A DNA stretch of 64,000 nt from AP-15 sp963781215 (GTDB lineage Bacteria; Pseudomonadota; Alphaproteobacteria; ATCC43930; CGMCC-115725): the NCBI GenBank assembly GCA_963781215.1, contig CAWAFE010000006.1:1-64000 (forward strand), given 5' to 3'. The position numbers and the translations under genes were made by a program. Under the pieces are notes generated by a model. It had not been told where the DNA came from and ran no database searches. It saw only the letters and a list, made by a program, of their open reading frames with translations. This document shows, one piece after another, positions 47,845-58,139 of the stretch (its first letter is position 1; each line of letters starts with the position of its first letter).

Positions 47845-49206
47845 ATGACGCGGAAGCTCTTCGGCACTGACGGGATCCGCGGGACGGCCAACAGCGAGCC
47901 GATGACGCCGGAAACGGCGCTGAAAGTGGCGATGGCCGTCGGCGAATGTTTTCGCAACGGCGCGCACAAGCATCTCGTCGTCATCGGCAAGGACACCCGC
48001 TTGTCGGGCTACATGCTCGAGCCGGCGTTGACCGCGGGCTTTGTCACGATGGGCATGGATGTCGTGCTGGTCGGGCCGCTGCCGACGCCGGCGATCGCGA
48101 TGTTGACCCGCAGCTTGCGCGCCGACATCGGCGTCGTGCTGTCGGCTTCGCACAACCCCTACGGCGACAACGGCATCAAGCTGTTCGGCCGTGACGGCTA
48201 CAAACTGTCGGACCAGCTGGAGCGGGAGATCGAAGGGCGCCTGGGCAAAGGGCCGAGCCGGCGGGCCGCGCCGGGCGAGCTCGGCCGCGTCAAGCGGCTC
48301 GACGATGCCGGCGGCCGCTATATCGAGTTCGTCAAGCAGAGCTTTCCCAAGGGGTTGCGGCTAGACGGCATGCGCATCGTCGTCGATTGCGCCCATGGGG
48401 CGGCCTACAAGGTCGCACCCACCGTATTCTGGGAGCTCGGCGCCGAGGTCTTCTCGTTGGGTGTCGCACCCGACGGCACCAACATCAACCGCGAGTGCGG
48501 CGCGCTGTCGCCCGAGCTGATGCGGCACGAAGTCCTGGCCCGGCGCGCCGATATCGGGATCGCGCTCGACGGCGACGCCGATCGGCTGATCGTCGCCGAC
48601 GAGCACGGCGTGATCCTCGACGGCGACCAGCTGATGGCGCTGATGGCGACCGGCCTCGCCCGCGGCGGCCGGCTCCAGGGCGGCGCGCTGGTGGCGACGG
48701 TGATGTCCAATCTCGGGCTGGAGCGTTTCCTCGGCGGGCAGGGGATCGCGCTGCACCGCACCGCCGTCGGCGACCGTTATGTCGTCGAGATGATGCGCAG
48801 CGTCGGCTGCAACCTCGGCGGCGAGCAGTCGGGCCACATCATCCTCGCCGACTACGCAACAACGGGCGACGGCCTGATCGCAGCACTCCAGGTGCTGGGC
48901 TCGATCGTCGAGACCGGCCGGCCGGCAAGCGAGGTCTGCCGCCTGTTCACGCCGGTGCCGCAGAAATTGCGCAGTATCCCCTATAACGGCAATAACCCGC
49001 TAGCTTCGCCGGTAGTCAAGCGCAGGATCGCGGCCGAAGAGGCGCGGCTCGGCACGGCGGGGCGTCTGGTCATCCGCGAATCCGGCACGGAAATTGCCAT
49101 TCGCGTCATGGCCGAAGGGGAAAACGAGGATTTGATCAGCTCTGTCGTCGGCGAGGTTTGCTCGGCGATCCGCGAAGCGGCCGCGGCGGCTGAGGCGGCG
49201 GAATAG
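47845..49206 (+). CDS. glmM: Phosphoglucosamine mutase
   Basis: 453 aa. Converts glucosamine-6-phosphate to glucosamine-1-phosphate on the path to UDP-GlcNAc. Family signatures: KLFGTDGIRGTANSEPMTPE, the active serine in VLSASHNPYGDNGIK (~100), the metal loop ALDGDADRLIVAD, the sugar-binding GGEQSGHIIL and C-terminal phosphate-binding RESGTEIAIRVMAEG. Its last codon overlaps the thiD start. The preceding leader contains a hairpin. Confidence 0.95.
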   Translation: MTRKLFGTDGIRGTANSEPMTPETALKVAMAVGECFRNGAHKHLVVIGKDTRLSGYMLEPALTAGFVTMGMDVVLVGPLPTPAIAMLTRSLRADIGVVLSASHNPYGDNGIKLFGRDGYKLSDQLEREIEGRLGKGPSRRAAPGELGRVKRLDDAGGRYIEFVKQSFPKGLRLDGMRIVVDCAHGAAYKVAPTVFWELGAEVFSLGVAPDGTNINRECGALSPELMRHEVLARRADIGIALDGDADRLIVADEHGVILDGDQLMALMATGLARGGRLQGGALVATVMSNLGLERFLGGQGIALHRTAVGDRYVVEMMRSVGCNLGGEQSGHIILADYATTGDGLIAALQVLGSIVETGRPASEVCRLFTPVPQKLRSIPYNGNNPLASPVVKRRIAAEEARLGTAGRLVIRESGTEIAIRVMAEGENEDLISSVVGEVCSAIREAAAAAEAAE

Positions 49207-50009
49207 TGCAGGGCCGGGTCCTGATCGTCGCCGGCTCCGATTCGGGCGGCGGCGCCGGTATCCAGGCAGACATCAAGACGGTGACGATGCTCGACGCCTA
49301 TGCGGCGACGGCGATCACTGCATTGACCGCGCAGAACACCGAGGGCGTTTTCGGCGTGTTCCCGATCCCGCCGGATTTCATCCGCCGGCAGATCGAGGTC
49401 GTTCTCGACGATATCGGCGCCGACGCGGTCAAGACCGGCATGCTGCATGATGCCGCGGTGATCGAGACGGTGGCCGCAGCGTTGCGGGAGCGCGCCGGCA
49501 CGATCCCGCTCGTCGTCGACCCGGTGATGGTGGCGAAGGGCGGCGCCCGGCTGATCGAGCCGGATGCAGTCGACGCCCTGCGGCGCCTGCTAATCGCGCG
49601 CGCCGCGGTGGTGACGCCGAACCTTCCCGAGGCCGAGATCCTGTGCGGCCGGACGATCGGCGACGTCGCCGAGATGCGCGCGGCCGGCGAAGCCTTGCTC
49701 GCGCTCGGCTGCGGCGCAGTCCTGGTCAAAGGCGGGCACCTCACCGGGAAGACCGTGTCCGACGTGCTGGTGACCCACGGCGGGGTCCGGGTCTGGGAGA
49801 GCCCCCGGATCGACACCCGCCATACCCACGGCACCGGCTGCACGTTGGCCTCGGCGATCGCCGCCGGCCTCGCCCAGGGCCTCGACGTGGAAGGCGCCGT
49901 CGACCGCGCCCGCCTCTATGTCCAGCGCGCGATCGCGAGCGCCCCCGGCCTCGGCCGCGGCCACGGCCCGCTCGACCACGCCCACCCGCTGCGCTCCAAG
50001 GAAAAATAG
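49206..50009 (+). CDS. thiD: Hydroxymethylpyrimidine (phosphate) kinase
   Basis: 267 aa from a GTG overlapping glmM. Ribokinase-fold enzyme of thiamine synthesis that phosphorylates HMP and HMP-P. Signatures: IVAGSDSGGGAGIQADIKTV, DPVMVAKGGARLIE, TPNLPEAEILCGRTI and the anion-hole/catalytic base HTHGTGCTLASAIAAGLAQG. The C-terminal DHAHPLRSKEK tail is unremarkable. The glmM-thiD adjacency is frequent in alphaproteobacteria. Confidence 0.93.
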   Translation: MQGRVLIVAGSDSGGGAGIQADIKTVTMLDAYAATAITALTAQNTEGVFGVFPIPPDFIRRQIEVVLDDIGADAVKTGMLHDAAVIETVAAALRERAGTIPLVVDPVMVAKGGARLIEPDAVDALRRLLIARAAVVTPNLPEAEILCGRTIGDVAEMRAAGEALLALGCGAVLVKGGHLTGKTVSDVLVTHGGVRVWESPRIDTRHTHGTGCTLASAIAAGLAQGLDVEGAVDRARLYVQRAIASAPGLGRGHGPLDHAHPLRSKEK

Positions 50010-50017
50010 CGGCGAAG

Positions 50018-50805
50018 ATGCGCATCCCGCTCTACCATATCGACGCCTTTGCCGACCGGCCGTTCACCGGCAATCCGGCGGCGGTGTGCCCGCTCGACGA
50101 ATGGCTGCCGGATGAGGTCATGCAGGCGGTCGCGGCCGAGAACAACCTGTCGGAGACCGCTTTTTTCGTGCCGGAAGGGGAGGGGTGGCGCGCTGCGCTG
50201 GTTCACGCCGACGACCGAGGTCGATCTCTGCGGCCATGCCACACTCGCCGCGGCATATGTGCTCTTCGAACACCTGGCGCCGGAGCGGCAGTCGCGTCGT
50301 GTTTCGTACCGAAAAGGCCGGCGAGCTTTCAGTCACCCGCGAGGGCGGGGTTTTGGCGCTCGATTTTCCGGCGCGGCCGCCCGAACCCTGCGACGTGCCG
50401 GCGGCACTCGGCGCTGCCCTCGGGCGCGAGCCGGCCGCGGTGCTCGCCGCCCGTGACTATTTCGCCGTCTATGACGACCCGGGCGAGGTGGCGGCGCTCG
50501 TTCCGGATTTTGCGGCGCTCGCGCGGCTCGACCGGTTTGCCGTCATCGTCACCGCACCGGGAATGGGTGAGACCGATTTCGTGTCGCGCTTTTTCGCGCC
50601 GGCACAGGGGGTGGATGAGGACCCGGTGACGGGCTCGGCGCATTGCACCTTGATCCCCTATTGGGCGGGGCGCTTGGGCAAGAGCCGGCTCCTGGCGCGC
50701 CAGCTGTCGCGGCGGGGCGGCAGCCTTTCCTGCGCGCTCCATGGCGAGCGGGTTTCGATTGCCGGCCGCGCCGTTCTCTACCTGACCGGCAGCATCGAAA
50801 TCTGA
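50018..50805 (+). CDS. PhzF-family isomerase-like protein, two frameshifts
   Basis: PhzF/diaminopimelate-epimerase-like fold. The N-terminal part has IPLYHIDAFADRPFTGNPAA and ENNLSETAFFVPEGEGW; after a break near 50185 in a G-rich run the next frame has LRWFTPTTEVDLCGHATLAA, the family's catalytic-loop motif; a second break near 50284-50290 leads to VVFRTEKAGELSVTREGG and the conserved EDPVTGSAHCTLIPYWAGRL. Joined length is about 262 aa, normal for the family. The substrate is unknown. Nine bases separate it from thiD, so it may share that transcript. Confidence 0.85.
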
Positions 50806-50863
50806 CGATTGCCCCGCGGTGCCAAGCGCGGGAATATCGCTGGGAAAGCGCGGGAGGATTATC

Positions 50864-51295
50864 ATGCCACGGATTGCGGTGCTGGGGTTTTGCGTGGTCC
50901 TGATGTGTGCCGGATCGGCGCTGGCCCAGAGCAAGACGACGATCCAGAAGCTCAACGACGAGTGGTGCGCGGCCTTCAACAAGGGCGATGCCGCCGCTGT
51001 CGCCGCGATGTATGCCGATGACGCTTATGTCCTGCCGCCCGGCAATGTCATGGTCAAGGGCCGGCCCGCGATCGAGGCGTTCTGGAAAAAGGCGGCGACC
51101 CAGGTCGGCGACGCCAAGCTTGTGACCATCGATTTGCGGCCGTTGGGGCGCGGCGCAGCCCGCGAAATCGGCACCGTTACTTTGGCGACCAAGGCCCAAC
51201 CGTCGCAGCAGGTGGTCGGCAAATACGCCGTCGTCTGGCGCCGGATCGGCGGCCGGTGGCTGCTGGAGACTGATATCTGGAACACCGACAAATAG
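50864..51295 (+). CDS. Secreted SnoaL/DUF4440-like protein
   Basis: 143 aa. A Sec signal peptide (IAVLGFCVVLMCAGSALAQ) precedes an NTF2-like domain: KLNDEWCAAFNKGDAAAVAA, MYADDAYVLPPGNVMVKGRP, and the C-terminal YAVVWRRIGGRWLLETDIWN. GGGAGG lies nine bases before the ATG. No catalytic residues are evident; secreted members of this group are mostly uncharacterised. It resembles in fold, but not in sequence, the cytosolic SnoaL-like protein at 9669-10082. Confidence 0.83.
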   Translation: MPRIAVLGFCVVLMCAGSALAQSKTTIQKLNDEWCAAFNKGDAAAVAAMYADDAYVLPPGNVMVKGRPAIEAFWKKAATQVGDAKLVTIDLRPLGRGAAREIGTVTLATKAQPSQQVVGKYAVVWRRIGGRWLLETDIWNTDK

Positions 51296-51312
51296 CGCGC
51301 AGGCCGCGGAAC

Positions 51313-51362
51313 CGTCATTGCGAGCGGAGCTTCGTCGCCGTGTGGCTCCTCGAAATGACAGG
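51313..51362. repeat. Dispersed intergenic repeat
   Basis: GTCATTGCGAGCGGAGCTTC opens and GGCTCCTCGAAATGACA closes an imperfect inverted repeat, the CGTCATTGCGAG type found between genes in many alphaproteobacteria. Confidence 0.6.
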
Positions 51363-51398
51363 TAGAGGCGGTTGCGGGTACTCATTTGGAGGTAGGAC

Positions 51399-52460
51399 AT
51401 GGCGAAGAATTACCGGGTGGCGGTGATCGCGGGCGACGGCATCGGGCGCGAGGTCGTGCCCGAGGGGATCGCCGCGATGGAAAAGGCGGCGCGCACCTAT
51501 GGCTTCGGCCTCACTTGGACCGAGTTTGACTGGAGCTGCGAGGTCTATACCAAAACCGGCCGCATGATGCCCGAGGACGGGCTCGACCGGCTGCGCCTGT
51601 TCGACGCCGTCTATCTGGGTGCGGTCGGCCATCCCGACGTGCCGGACCACGTCTCGCTGTGGGGGCTCTTGATCCCGCTGCGGCGCAGTTTTCACCAGTA
51701 TGTCAACCTGCGCCCGGTGCGGCTCCTGGCTGGCGTCCAGTCGCCATTGCGCGACCGCATGCCGGGCGACATCGATTTTTATGTCGTGCGCGAGAACAAC
51801 GAGGGCGAATATTCCGAGATCGGCGGCCGGCTCTATTCCGGCAGCGATTACGAGATGGCGATGCAGCAATCGGTCTTCACCCGCCGCGGCTGCGACCGGA
51901 TCATGCGCTATGCCTTCGACCTCGCCCGCACCCGCAAGAAGCACGTCACCTCGGCGACCAAGTCGAACGGCATCATCCATACGATGCCGTTCTGGGACGA
52001 GCGCTTTGCGGCAGTCGCCCGCGACTATCCCGACATCAAGACCGACCAGTACCACATCGACATCCTGACCGCGCATTTCGTGCGCCACCCCGATTGGTTC
52101 GATGTGGTGGTCGGCTCGAACCTGTTCGGCGATATTCTGTCCGACCTCGGTCCTGCGGTGGTCGGCTCGATCGGCATCGCCCCTTCTGGCAACATCAACC
52201 CGGAGCGCGAGTACCCCTCGATGTTCGAGCCGGTGCATGGCTCGGCCCCGGACATCGCCGGGCGCGGCGTCGCCAACCCGATCGGCCAAATCTGGTCGGG
52301 TGCGATGATGCTCGAGCATTTCGGCGAGAGGGCCGCCGCCGCCGCGGTCGAGCGGGCGATCGGGCAGGTGCTGGCAGAAGGGGGCGCCCGCACCCCCGAC
52401 CTCGGCGGCAACGCCGGCACCAAGGATCTCGGGGCTGCGATCACCGCCGCGATCGGGTGA
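51399..52460 (+). CDS. Tartrate/D-malate dehydrogenase-type decarboxylating dehydrogenase
   Basis: 353-aa member of the isocitrate/isopropylmalate dehydrogenase family. VAVIAGDGIGREVVPEGIAA is the N-terminal signature; the substrate loop SLWGLLIPLRRSFHQYVNLR and the metal-binding GSNLFGDILSDLGPAVVGSI, then FEPVHGSAPDIAGRGVANP are all present. The tryptophan-leucine substrate loop and length point to tartrate dehydrogenase/D-malate dehydrogenase rather than LeuB, but the two cannot be separated with certainty. AGGTAGGACATG supplies the ribosome binding site. Confidence 0.88.
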   Translation: MAKNYRVAVIAGDGIGREVVPEGIAAMEKAARTYGFGLTWTEFDWSCEVYTKTGRMMPEDGLDRLRLFDAVYLGAVGHPDVPDHVSLWGLLIPLRRSFHQYVNLRPVRLLAGVQSPLRDRMPGDIDFYVVRENNEGEYSEIGGRLYSGSDYEMAMQQSVFTRRGCDRIMRYAFDLARTRKKHVTSATKSNGIIHTMPFWDERFAAVARDYPDIKTDQYHIDILTAHFVRHPDWFDVVVGSNLFGDILSDLGPAVVGSIGIAPSGNINPEREYPSMFEPVHGSAPDIAGRGVANPIGQIWSGAMMLEHFGERAAAAAVERAIGQVLAEGGARTPDLGGNAGTKDLGAAITAAIG

Positions 52461-52545
52461 TCAACCGGGCGCTGGCAATGGCTCTCCCGTGGTATTTTCG
52501 ACTGGTGGATCGAGCAAGCTGAGACGGGGTTCGGGCTAGGCGGTC

Positions 52546-55500
52546 GTGACTATGCCGGATATACCCGAAAGCGAAATCCCGGCAACCGAAGCCGCCGCGA
52601 GCGCAGGCGATAGTGGCGTGGCCGCCCTATCAAGTGCGGCCACGAAGTGCTCAAGATTGCGGGGCCTGTGGCGTCGGGAAAATCTGCGGCGCGGGTGGAG
52701 CGGCGCGAAACTATTTTGGAAGTCCCTTTCCGGCTTTGTCCTGAGCCTTTCCGCCGTCGCGACCGTCGTCTTGATCGCGACGCTCCTGACAAAGGAGCTC
52801 ACGCGGCGAGCGCTTGTTATCGAACCGATCGCCGTCCCGAAGAGCCTGGCAGAAAACGGTTACGCCCCAGAGGTCGCGGCACGGCGATTGCGCGACGCGG
52901 TGAACGCGTTTGTGGCGAAGGCGCACACTTCAATGCAAGGGCCGGAAATCGCTCTGCGCGGCGAAGTGCCCGAAATTATCGTCCCCACTGTCGGCCTCTC
53001 GATCGAGAGCTTCGCCGCCGCGATCCGCGGGTTTCTGCACAGCAGCCTGCACAGGCAGGTCACTGGAGAGTTTACGATTGCCGAGGGACTGCTTTCATTG
53101 CGGCTTCGTGTAGACGGGAAGAAGCTCTCCGGCAGCTCTACGGCGGGCGCGCCCGACAGGCCCGATGAGTTGTTCGCAAGCGCTGTTCCAGAGCTCCTCA
53201 AGGAAATCCAGCCGTACATTGTCGCATCGTACTTTTCCAAGAAGGATCCGGCACAGGCGCTGGATGTCGCACAACAAACGATCGCCCGCCTTCCGCGGGA
53301 GGACGAGAACGTCATCAACTCATTCCTGTTGGAAGGATCGATCTACCAAGAAAAGAAAGAATTTGCCAAAGCCACCGAGGCTGTGAACCAAGCACTTCGG
53401 ATCGATCCGCGGTCCGCGCAAGCTTACAATAGCCTTGGTAACGTGCTCTATTACCAGGACAGGTTTGACGAGGCGATAGCGAAATACCGACGGGCCGTCG
53501 AACTCGATCCAAAGCTGGGAGCAGCGCACGGCAATATCGGCAACGCGCTTCACAGCCAGCATAAATACGACGAGGCGCTTATCGAATACCGCAACGGTAT
53601 GGCGCTCGACCCGCGGGAAGGCGAATATCACAACGGCATCGGTAATGTGCTCTCGGATCAGGGGAACAAAGACGAAGCAATCGACGAGTACCGCGAGGCC
53701 ATCAAGATCTCGCCCGATGGTGTGTTCGCCCACATCAACCTCGGCAATGCCTTGCGCGACCAAGGCCAGCGAGACGAGGCTATCGCGGAATTCCAGAAGG
53801 CCGTCGCGCTCGATCCGAAGGAGGCGACCGCTCATATCGGTCTTGGCAATGTCTTGTCCGACCGGCACCGGAACGAGGAGGCAATCGCCGAATTGCGTGA
53901 GGCCGTCAAGCTCGATCCGAAGCTGGCGATTGCACACGGCAATCTAGGCAAGGTGCTGCGCGATCAGCACCAGGATGACGAAGCCGAAGACGAATACCAC
54001 AAGGCGATCGAGCTCGATCCGAAGAACGCGAGCGCCCACAACGGCCTTGGGACCATCTTGTTCGACCGGCGCCAGAGCGACGAGGCCATTGCGGAATATC
54101 GAAGGGCTATCGAGTTCGATCCAAAGGACGCGGCCGCGCACAGCAATCTGGGCACGGTACTGTATGGCAATGGTCGGCCCGATGAAGCTGTGGCGGAAAT
54201 CAACAAGGCCCTCGAACTCGATCCTAAGCTGGCGCTGGCTCACGCGGCCCTGGGCACGGTATTTTACGAGCAGCACAGGTTCGACGAGGCGACGGAAGAA
54301 TTGCAAACGGCGATCAGGCTCGACGCCGATTATGCGCTCGCCCACGATAATCTGGGTGTCGTGCTGTCCGACCAGGGTCGGCTTGACGAGGCAGAGGTCG
54401 AGCACCGGAAAGCGACCGAACTCGATCCAAAGCTCGCCAACGCCCACAGCAATCTTGGGAGCACTTTGCGCGAGCAGCATAAGAACAAGGAAGCCGAGGC
54501 AGAAATCCGCAAGGCGATCGAGCTCGACCCGAAGCTGGCAGCTGCCCACTGCAGTCTTGGCGTCGTCTTGAACGATCGGGCTGAATACAGCGAAGCGATT
54601 TCTCAGTTACGTAGAGCGATCGAGCTCGACCCGAAGCTCGCCAACCCCCACAACACCCTCGGCAACGTCCTAAACAATCAAGGGAAAATCGAAGAGGCCG
54701 TGTCCGAATACCGCACCGCGATCAAGCTTGATCCCAAATTCCCTTTCCCGCACAATGGGCTCGGCAATGTTTTGCACGATCAAGGTCGGCTTCAAGAGGC
54801 TGTTGCAGAGTATCGCATCGCGATCGGGCTGGAGCCCAAATCCGCCGATCCGCACAACGGACTTGGCAACGTCCTGCGCGACCAAGGACAGCTCGACGAA
54901 GCCGCCGCCGAGTACCGCATTGCCATCGGGCTCGACCCCAACTCCGCTCCTCCGCACAACGGGCTCGGCAACGTGCTGAACGAACGAGGGAAACTCGACG
55001 CCGCCGCCGCCGAATACCGCATTGCGATCGGGCTCGACCCCAAATCCGCTCTTCCGCACAACGGGCTCGGCACCGTCTTGCATTATCAAGGGAAGCTCGG
55101 CGGATGCTGCGGCCGAATACCGCATTGCGATCGGGCTCGCCCCAAAATACGCCAATCCGCACAATGGGCTCGGCGACGTCCTGAACGATCAAGGGAAACT
55201 CGACGCCGCCGCCGCCGAATACCGCATCGCGATCGGGCTCGACTCCAAATCCGCGCTTCCGCACAACGGGCTCGGAAGCATCCTGACGCAACAAGGGAAA
55301 CTCAACGAGGCCACCGCCGAGTATCGCGAGGCTATACAGCTCGATCCAAAGCTCTCTGTTGCGCACCGCAACCTTGGCGGCTCTGCTGAACATACGGCGC
55401 CAGTATGCCGAAGGCTTAGACGAATTGCGCCGGGCTATCGAACTCAGTCCAAACAACGCGGACGCGCATGCCACTCTCGGTGCGTTCCTGCGCAACCGCA

Positions 55501-55898
55501 ATCAGAGCAAGGATGCAATCGCCGAGTACCGCCGAGCCATCGATCTCGATTCTGGCATGGCTATTCTACATGGCGTTCTCGGTGCGCTGCTCGCGCAACA
55601 GGGCTCGCGCGACGAGGCAAAGGGCGAACTCCGGCGTGCGCTTGAGCTTGACCCACACTTGGCGGGCACCCTCTACGCCCTCGCGACCGGCCTGGTGAAA
55701 CGGGCTTCGCGGTCGTCACCAAAGGATCTCGTCAGCGCGACGATGCTGGATACCTGCTGGGTATTGGTGACCGCGAGGGCTCTCGCGCCGACCAACCAGG
55801 CCTATCTAGCAGCGATACGGCGGATCGACGGGAAACTCGGTGATGGACAACACTGCCCGCCACAGACAGGGCCGGCTAACAGCCCGACCAATCAATAA
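52546..55898 (+). CDS. Giant membrane-anchored TPR protein, two frameshifts
   Basis: About 1,117 aa after joining. Residues ~62-85 are a membrane helix (LSGFVLSLSAVATVVLIATL), followed by a domain of about 200 residues and then some twenty tetratricopeptide repeats of 34 aa with the pattern A-x-x-x-Y-x-x-A-(I/L)-x-L-D-P-K. The last third is made of nearly identical 102-bp DNA units (PHNGLGNVL...EYRIAIGLDP). Breaks at about 55096-55101 (after QGKL) and 55368-55372 (before LNIRRQYAEGLDEL) each shift by one base with TPR sequence continuing on both sides. Start at GTG 52546 or ATG 52552. A scaffold for protein assembly; the partner is unknown. Confidence 0.82.
54735..55290 (+). repeat. Tandem 102-bp DNA repeats inside the TPR gene
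   Basis: Five to six near-identical units beginning CCGCACAACGGGCTCGGCA, each coding one 34-aa TPR; the DNA similarity far exceeds that of the earlier repeats, implying recent expansion. Confidence 0.85.
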
Positions 55899-55899
55899 G

Positions 55900-56358
55900 C
55901 TAACCGGCGCGGGCGACGGCTCTCGGCATCAGGCTCAGGAACACTCCGGTGCCGAGCCCCCACAGCCCGTTGACGATCGGCCCGACCAGGAGGCCGGGGA
56001 AATGAAAGCCGCGGCCCATCGGCAAGCCCTTGAGCGGCGCCACGACGAACCAGGAAATGAGATCGGGGGCGATGATCCCGAAGAGGATGGCGCCGACCCA
56101 ATAGCCGCCGGGGCTGCGCGCGATCAGCGGCTCGGCCAACACGAAGACGATCCCCCACACCCCACCCCAAAAGGCGAGCTGGATCACCCGCGGCGCGCCA
56201 AAGGGCGGCACCGGGCTCATGTTCCACGGCCTCCCCGGCGTCAGATGGGCTGCGTGGCTCAGAAGCAGCCCGATCTGGTGAAATACCAGGGTCGCCAGAA
56301 AACCGGCGACAAAGCCCCAGAAGAGTCGTGTCGCCGATGTGGACGAGCCGAGCGTCAT
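55900..56358 (-). CDS. Small multi-pass membrane protein of unknown function
   Basis: 152 aa with four hydrophobic segments: LFWGFVAGFLATLVFHQIGL, VIQLAFWGGVWGIVFVLAEP, GYWVGAILFGIIAPDLISWF and VGPIVNGLWGLGTGVFLSLM. No catalytic motif is visible; the family is not one I can name. The ATG at 56358 gives the first helix close to the N-terminus. It ends two bases from the TPR gene end, tail to tail, and follows the MetE-like gene by 14 bp on the same strand. Confidence 0.7.
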   Translation of the reverse strand: MTLGSSTSATRLFWGFVAGFLATLVFHQIGLLLSHAAHLTPGRPWNMSPVPPFGAPRVIQLAFWGGVWGIVFVLAEPLIARSPGGYWVGAILFGIIAPDLISWFVVAPLKGLPMGRGFHFPGLLVGPIVNGLWGLGTGVFLSLMPRAVARAG

Positions 56359-56372
56359 TCCTCCTCCTGTCT

Positions 56373-57557
56373 TTACCGGGTCGCGGTCCGGGCCAGCGAG
56401 AAGCGCTGATCGGCCGCCAAGCATTCGGCCTCGGGCAGGCCCAACTCCTTGCGCACGAGATTGGTGCCGAGCACCATCGCCACCATTTTGTAGGTTGCAT
56501 GCCGGCGGCTCATCCCCTCGCGGCCCATGCCACAATCGGACGAGATGATCAGCCGCTCGGCGGGGATGTATTTCAGCGCTTCGCGGATTAGTGCCGCGAC
56601 CTGGTCGGGCCGCTCGACCTGCAGAGTGTGATGGTCGATGACGCCGATCACGATCTTCTTGTCCCGGATCGCCGCGCCGATCGCCTGTAGATCGCCGGTG
56701 CCGGACGAGCAGGTCTCGAAAGTGATCGCGTCGGCGTCGACCTCGGCGAGTGCGGCCAGGGTCGGCTGGTAGCTCTGCACCTCGCGAAAGATCCGCTGCT
56801 GCGCCGGGTTGCCCCAGCAGGTATGGCACCAGATCTCGGTCTTGGCGCGCAAGCCCTTGACGGTGTTGTTGAAGATGTTGACGAGATCGCCGGTATCGAG
56901 CGTGCCGAAGGTCTTGCCGCGGGCCGGCACCATGTGGATTTGCGGCTCCTCCATCTGGACCACCGGGCAGCCAGAATTGGCCAGCTCATTCAGCTCCTGG
57001 TTGAGCGCCTCGCTCAACGCCCAGACGCGCTCGACCGGGTCCTTGTAGTAATCGTCCTGGACCGAGGCGGCGAGCAGCTCGGAGAGGATGGTGCCGAACT
57101 TCACGGGCTTTTTGGTCAGGCGCTGTGCCGCTTTCCACATCGCGGCATATTGTAGATTGCCAGGGCCGACCGGCCCGACGATCCGCGGCAAGACGCGCGC
57201 TTCGAGATAGTCGTGCAGGATGTGGCCGCGGGGCTGCGCGCTGGCGCCCATCTGGTAGGTGCTGGGCTCGGCCTCTCTCGAGAACCCCGCCATATGGGTC
57301 AGCGGATAGCTCTGCCAGCTCATGCCGCTGATCTGCTCGTCGAAATGGGCGTCGCCGTCGGTCACGATATCGAGGCCGGCGGTCTCCTGGGCACGCAGGT
57401 AGACCGAGACCGCGTCCTCGTACTGCTCGCGGTAGCGCAAATTCATCATCGCTTCGAGAAAGTTCGCCGCACCCAGATTAGCGGTGTACCAGGACGGGCG
57501 CGGCAGCGAGCCGATGATCGAGGTCGGCAGGATCACGCCGGACGAAGCCTTATACAT
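56373..57557 (-). CDS. MetE C-terminal-like (cobalamin-independent) methyltransferase
   Basis: 394 aa, the size of the catalytic half of MetE alone. Family landmarks: LPTSIIGSLPRPSWYT at the N-terminus, GLDIVTDGDAHFDEQISGMS, VQMEEPQIHMVPA, the zinc ligands in IWCHTCWGNPAQQRI and SSDCGMGREGMSRRHA. Such short MetE-like proteins may use methyl donors other than methyltetrahydrofolate-polyglutamate; the substrate here is unknown. The ATG at 57557 matches the family's N-terminus. Confidence 0.87.
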   Translation of the reverse strand: MYKASSGVILPTSIIGSLPRPSWYTANLGAANFLEAMMNLRYREQYEDAVSVYLRAQETAGLDIVTDGDAHFDEQISGMSWQSYPLTHMAGFSREAEPSTYQMGASAQPRGHILHDYLEARVLPRIVGPVGPGNLQYAAMWKAAQRLTKKPVKFGTILSELLAASVQDDYYKDPVERVWALSEALNQELNELANSGCPVVQMEEPQIHMVPARGKTFGTLDTGDLVNIFNNTVKGLRAKTEIWCHTCWGNPAQQRIFREVQSYQPTLAALAEVDADAITFETCSSGTGDLQAIGAAIRDKKIVIGVIDHHTLQVERPDQVAALIREALKYIPAERLIISSDCGMGREGMSRRHATYKMVAMVLGTNLVRKELGLPEAECLAADQRFSLARTATR

Positions 57558-57634
57558 GCGAACCTCTCGTCGGGGCACCGCCCGGTGCCCCGCGTCAGCG
57601 CGGGCGAAGATTGCCCTGTCGCAGGATGGCGGCG

Positions 57635-57964
57635 TCAGCCGCCGAGCTTTTGTCCGCCCATCGCCTGCTTGATCAGACCGACGATCACCATCAGCACGCC
57701 CCCGCCGACGCCGCCAGAGACGATCTGGCCGATGATCGAGCCGATGTCCATGCCGCCGCCCGCCATTGCGCCGGCGGCATCGCCGGCGCCGGCGGCACCC
57801 AGCAGCGCTCCGACGAGCTGCCCGCCGACACCGCCGCCAACAACGCCCGCAATGGTGTTGCCGATTGTGCCTAGATTGTATTTCTCCAGCATCGAGCCGG
57901 CAACGTTGCCGCCGACGCCGCCGGCGATCAGCTGAACGATCAGGCCGACAATTCCTCCCCACAT
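57635..57964 (-). CDS. Glycine-rich membrane-associated small protein
   Basis: About 109 aa starting MWGGIVGLIVQLIAGGVGGN. Low-complexity Gly/Ala/Val with helical hydrophobic runs (IVSGGVGGGVLMVIVGLI at the end) that resemble glycine-zipper membrane proteins. An in-frame ATG at 57976 would add four residues. I know no function. It lies upstream of the MetE-like gene with an 80-bp gap. Confidence 0.55.
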   Translation of the reverse strand: MWGGIVGLIVQLIAGGVGGNVAGSMLEKYNLGTIGNTIAGVVGGGVGGQLVGALLGAAGAGDAAGAMAGGGMDIGSIIGQIVSGGVGGGVLMVIVGLIKQAMGGQKLGG

Positions 57965-58139
57965 TTGCCCCTCCATCGGGTGGCGTTCGGTCCCCAGGAT
58001 GACGGAACCGGTTTGTTAATTATCCGCCATCTCCACGATCGTGGCAAAGGCCATTTCGTGCATCCGGCGACCTGCCGCTCGATGCTTGCCAAGCGCCGCA
58101 GTCCGCCTCATTTGTGTTTCAAACAGCAAGGAGGTTCCG

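Noticed and set aside
54735..55290. Possible CRISPR-like array
   Set aside because: The regular repeats are 102 bp, in frame, and encode TPR motifs; there are no short repeats with unique spacers.
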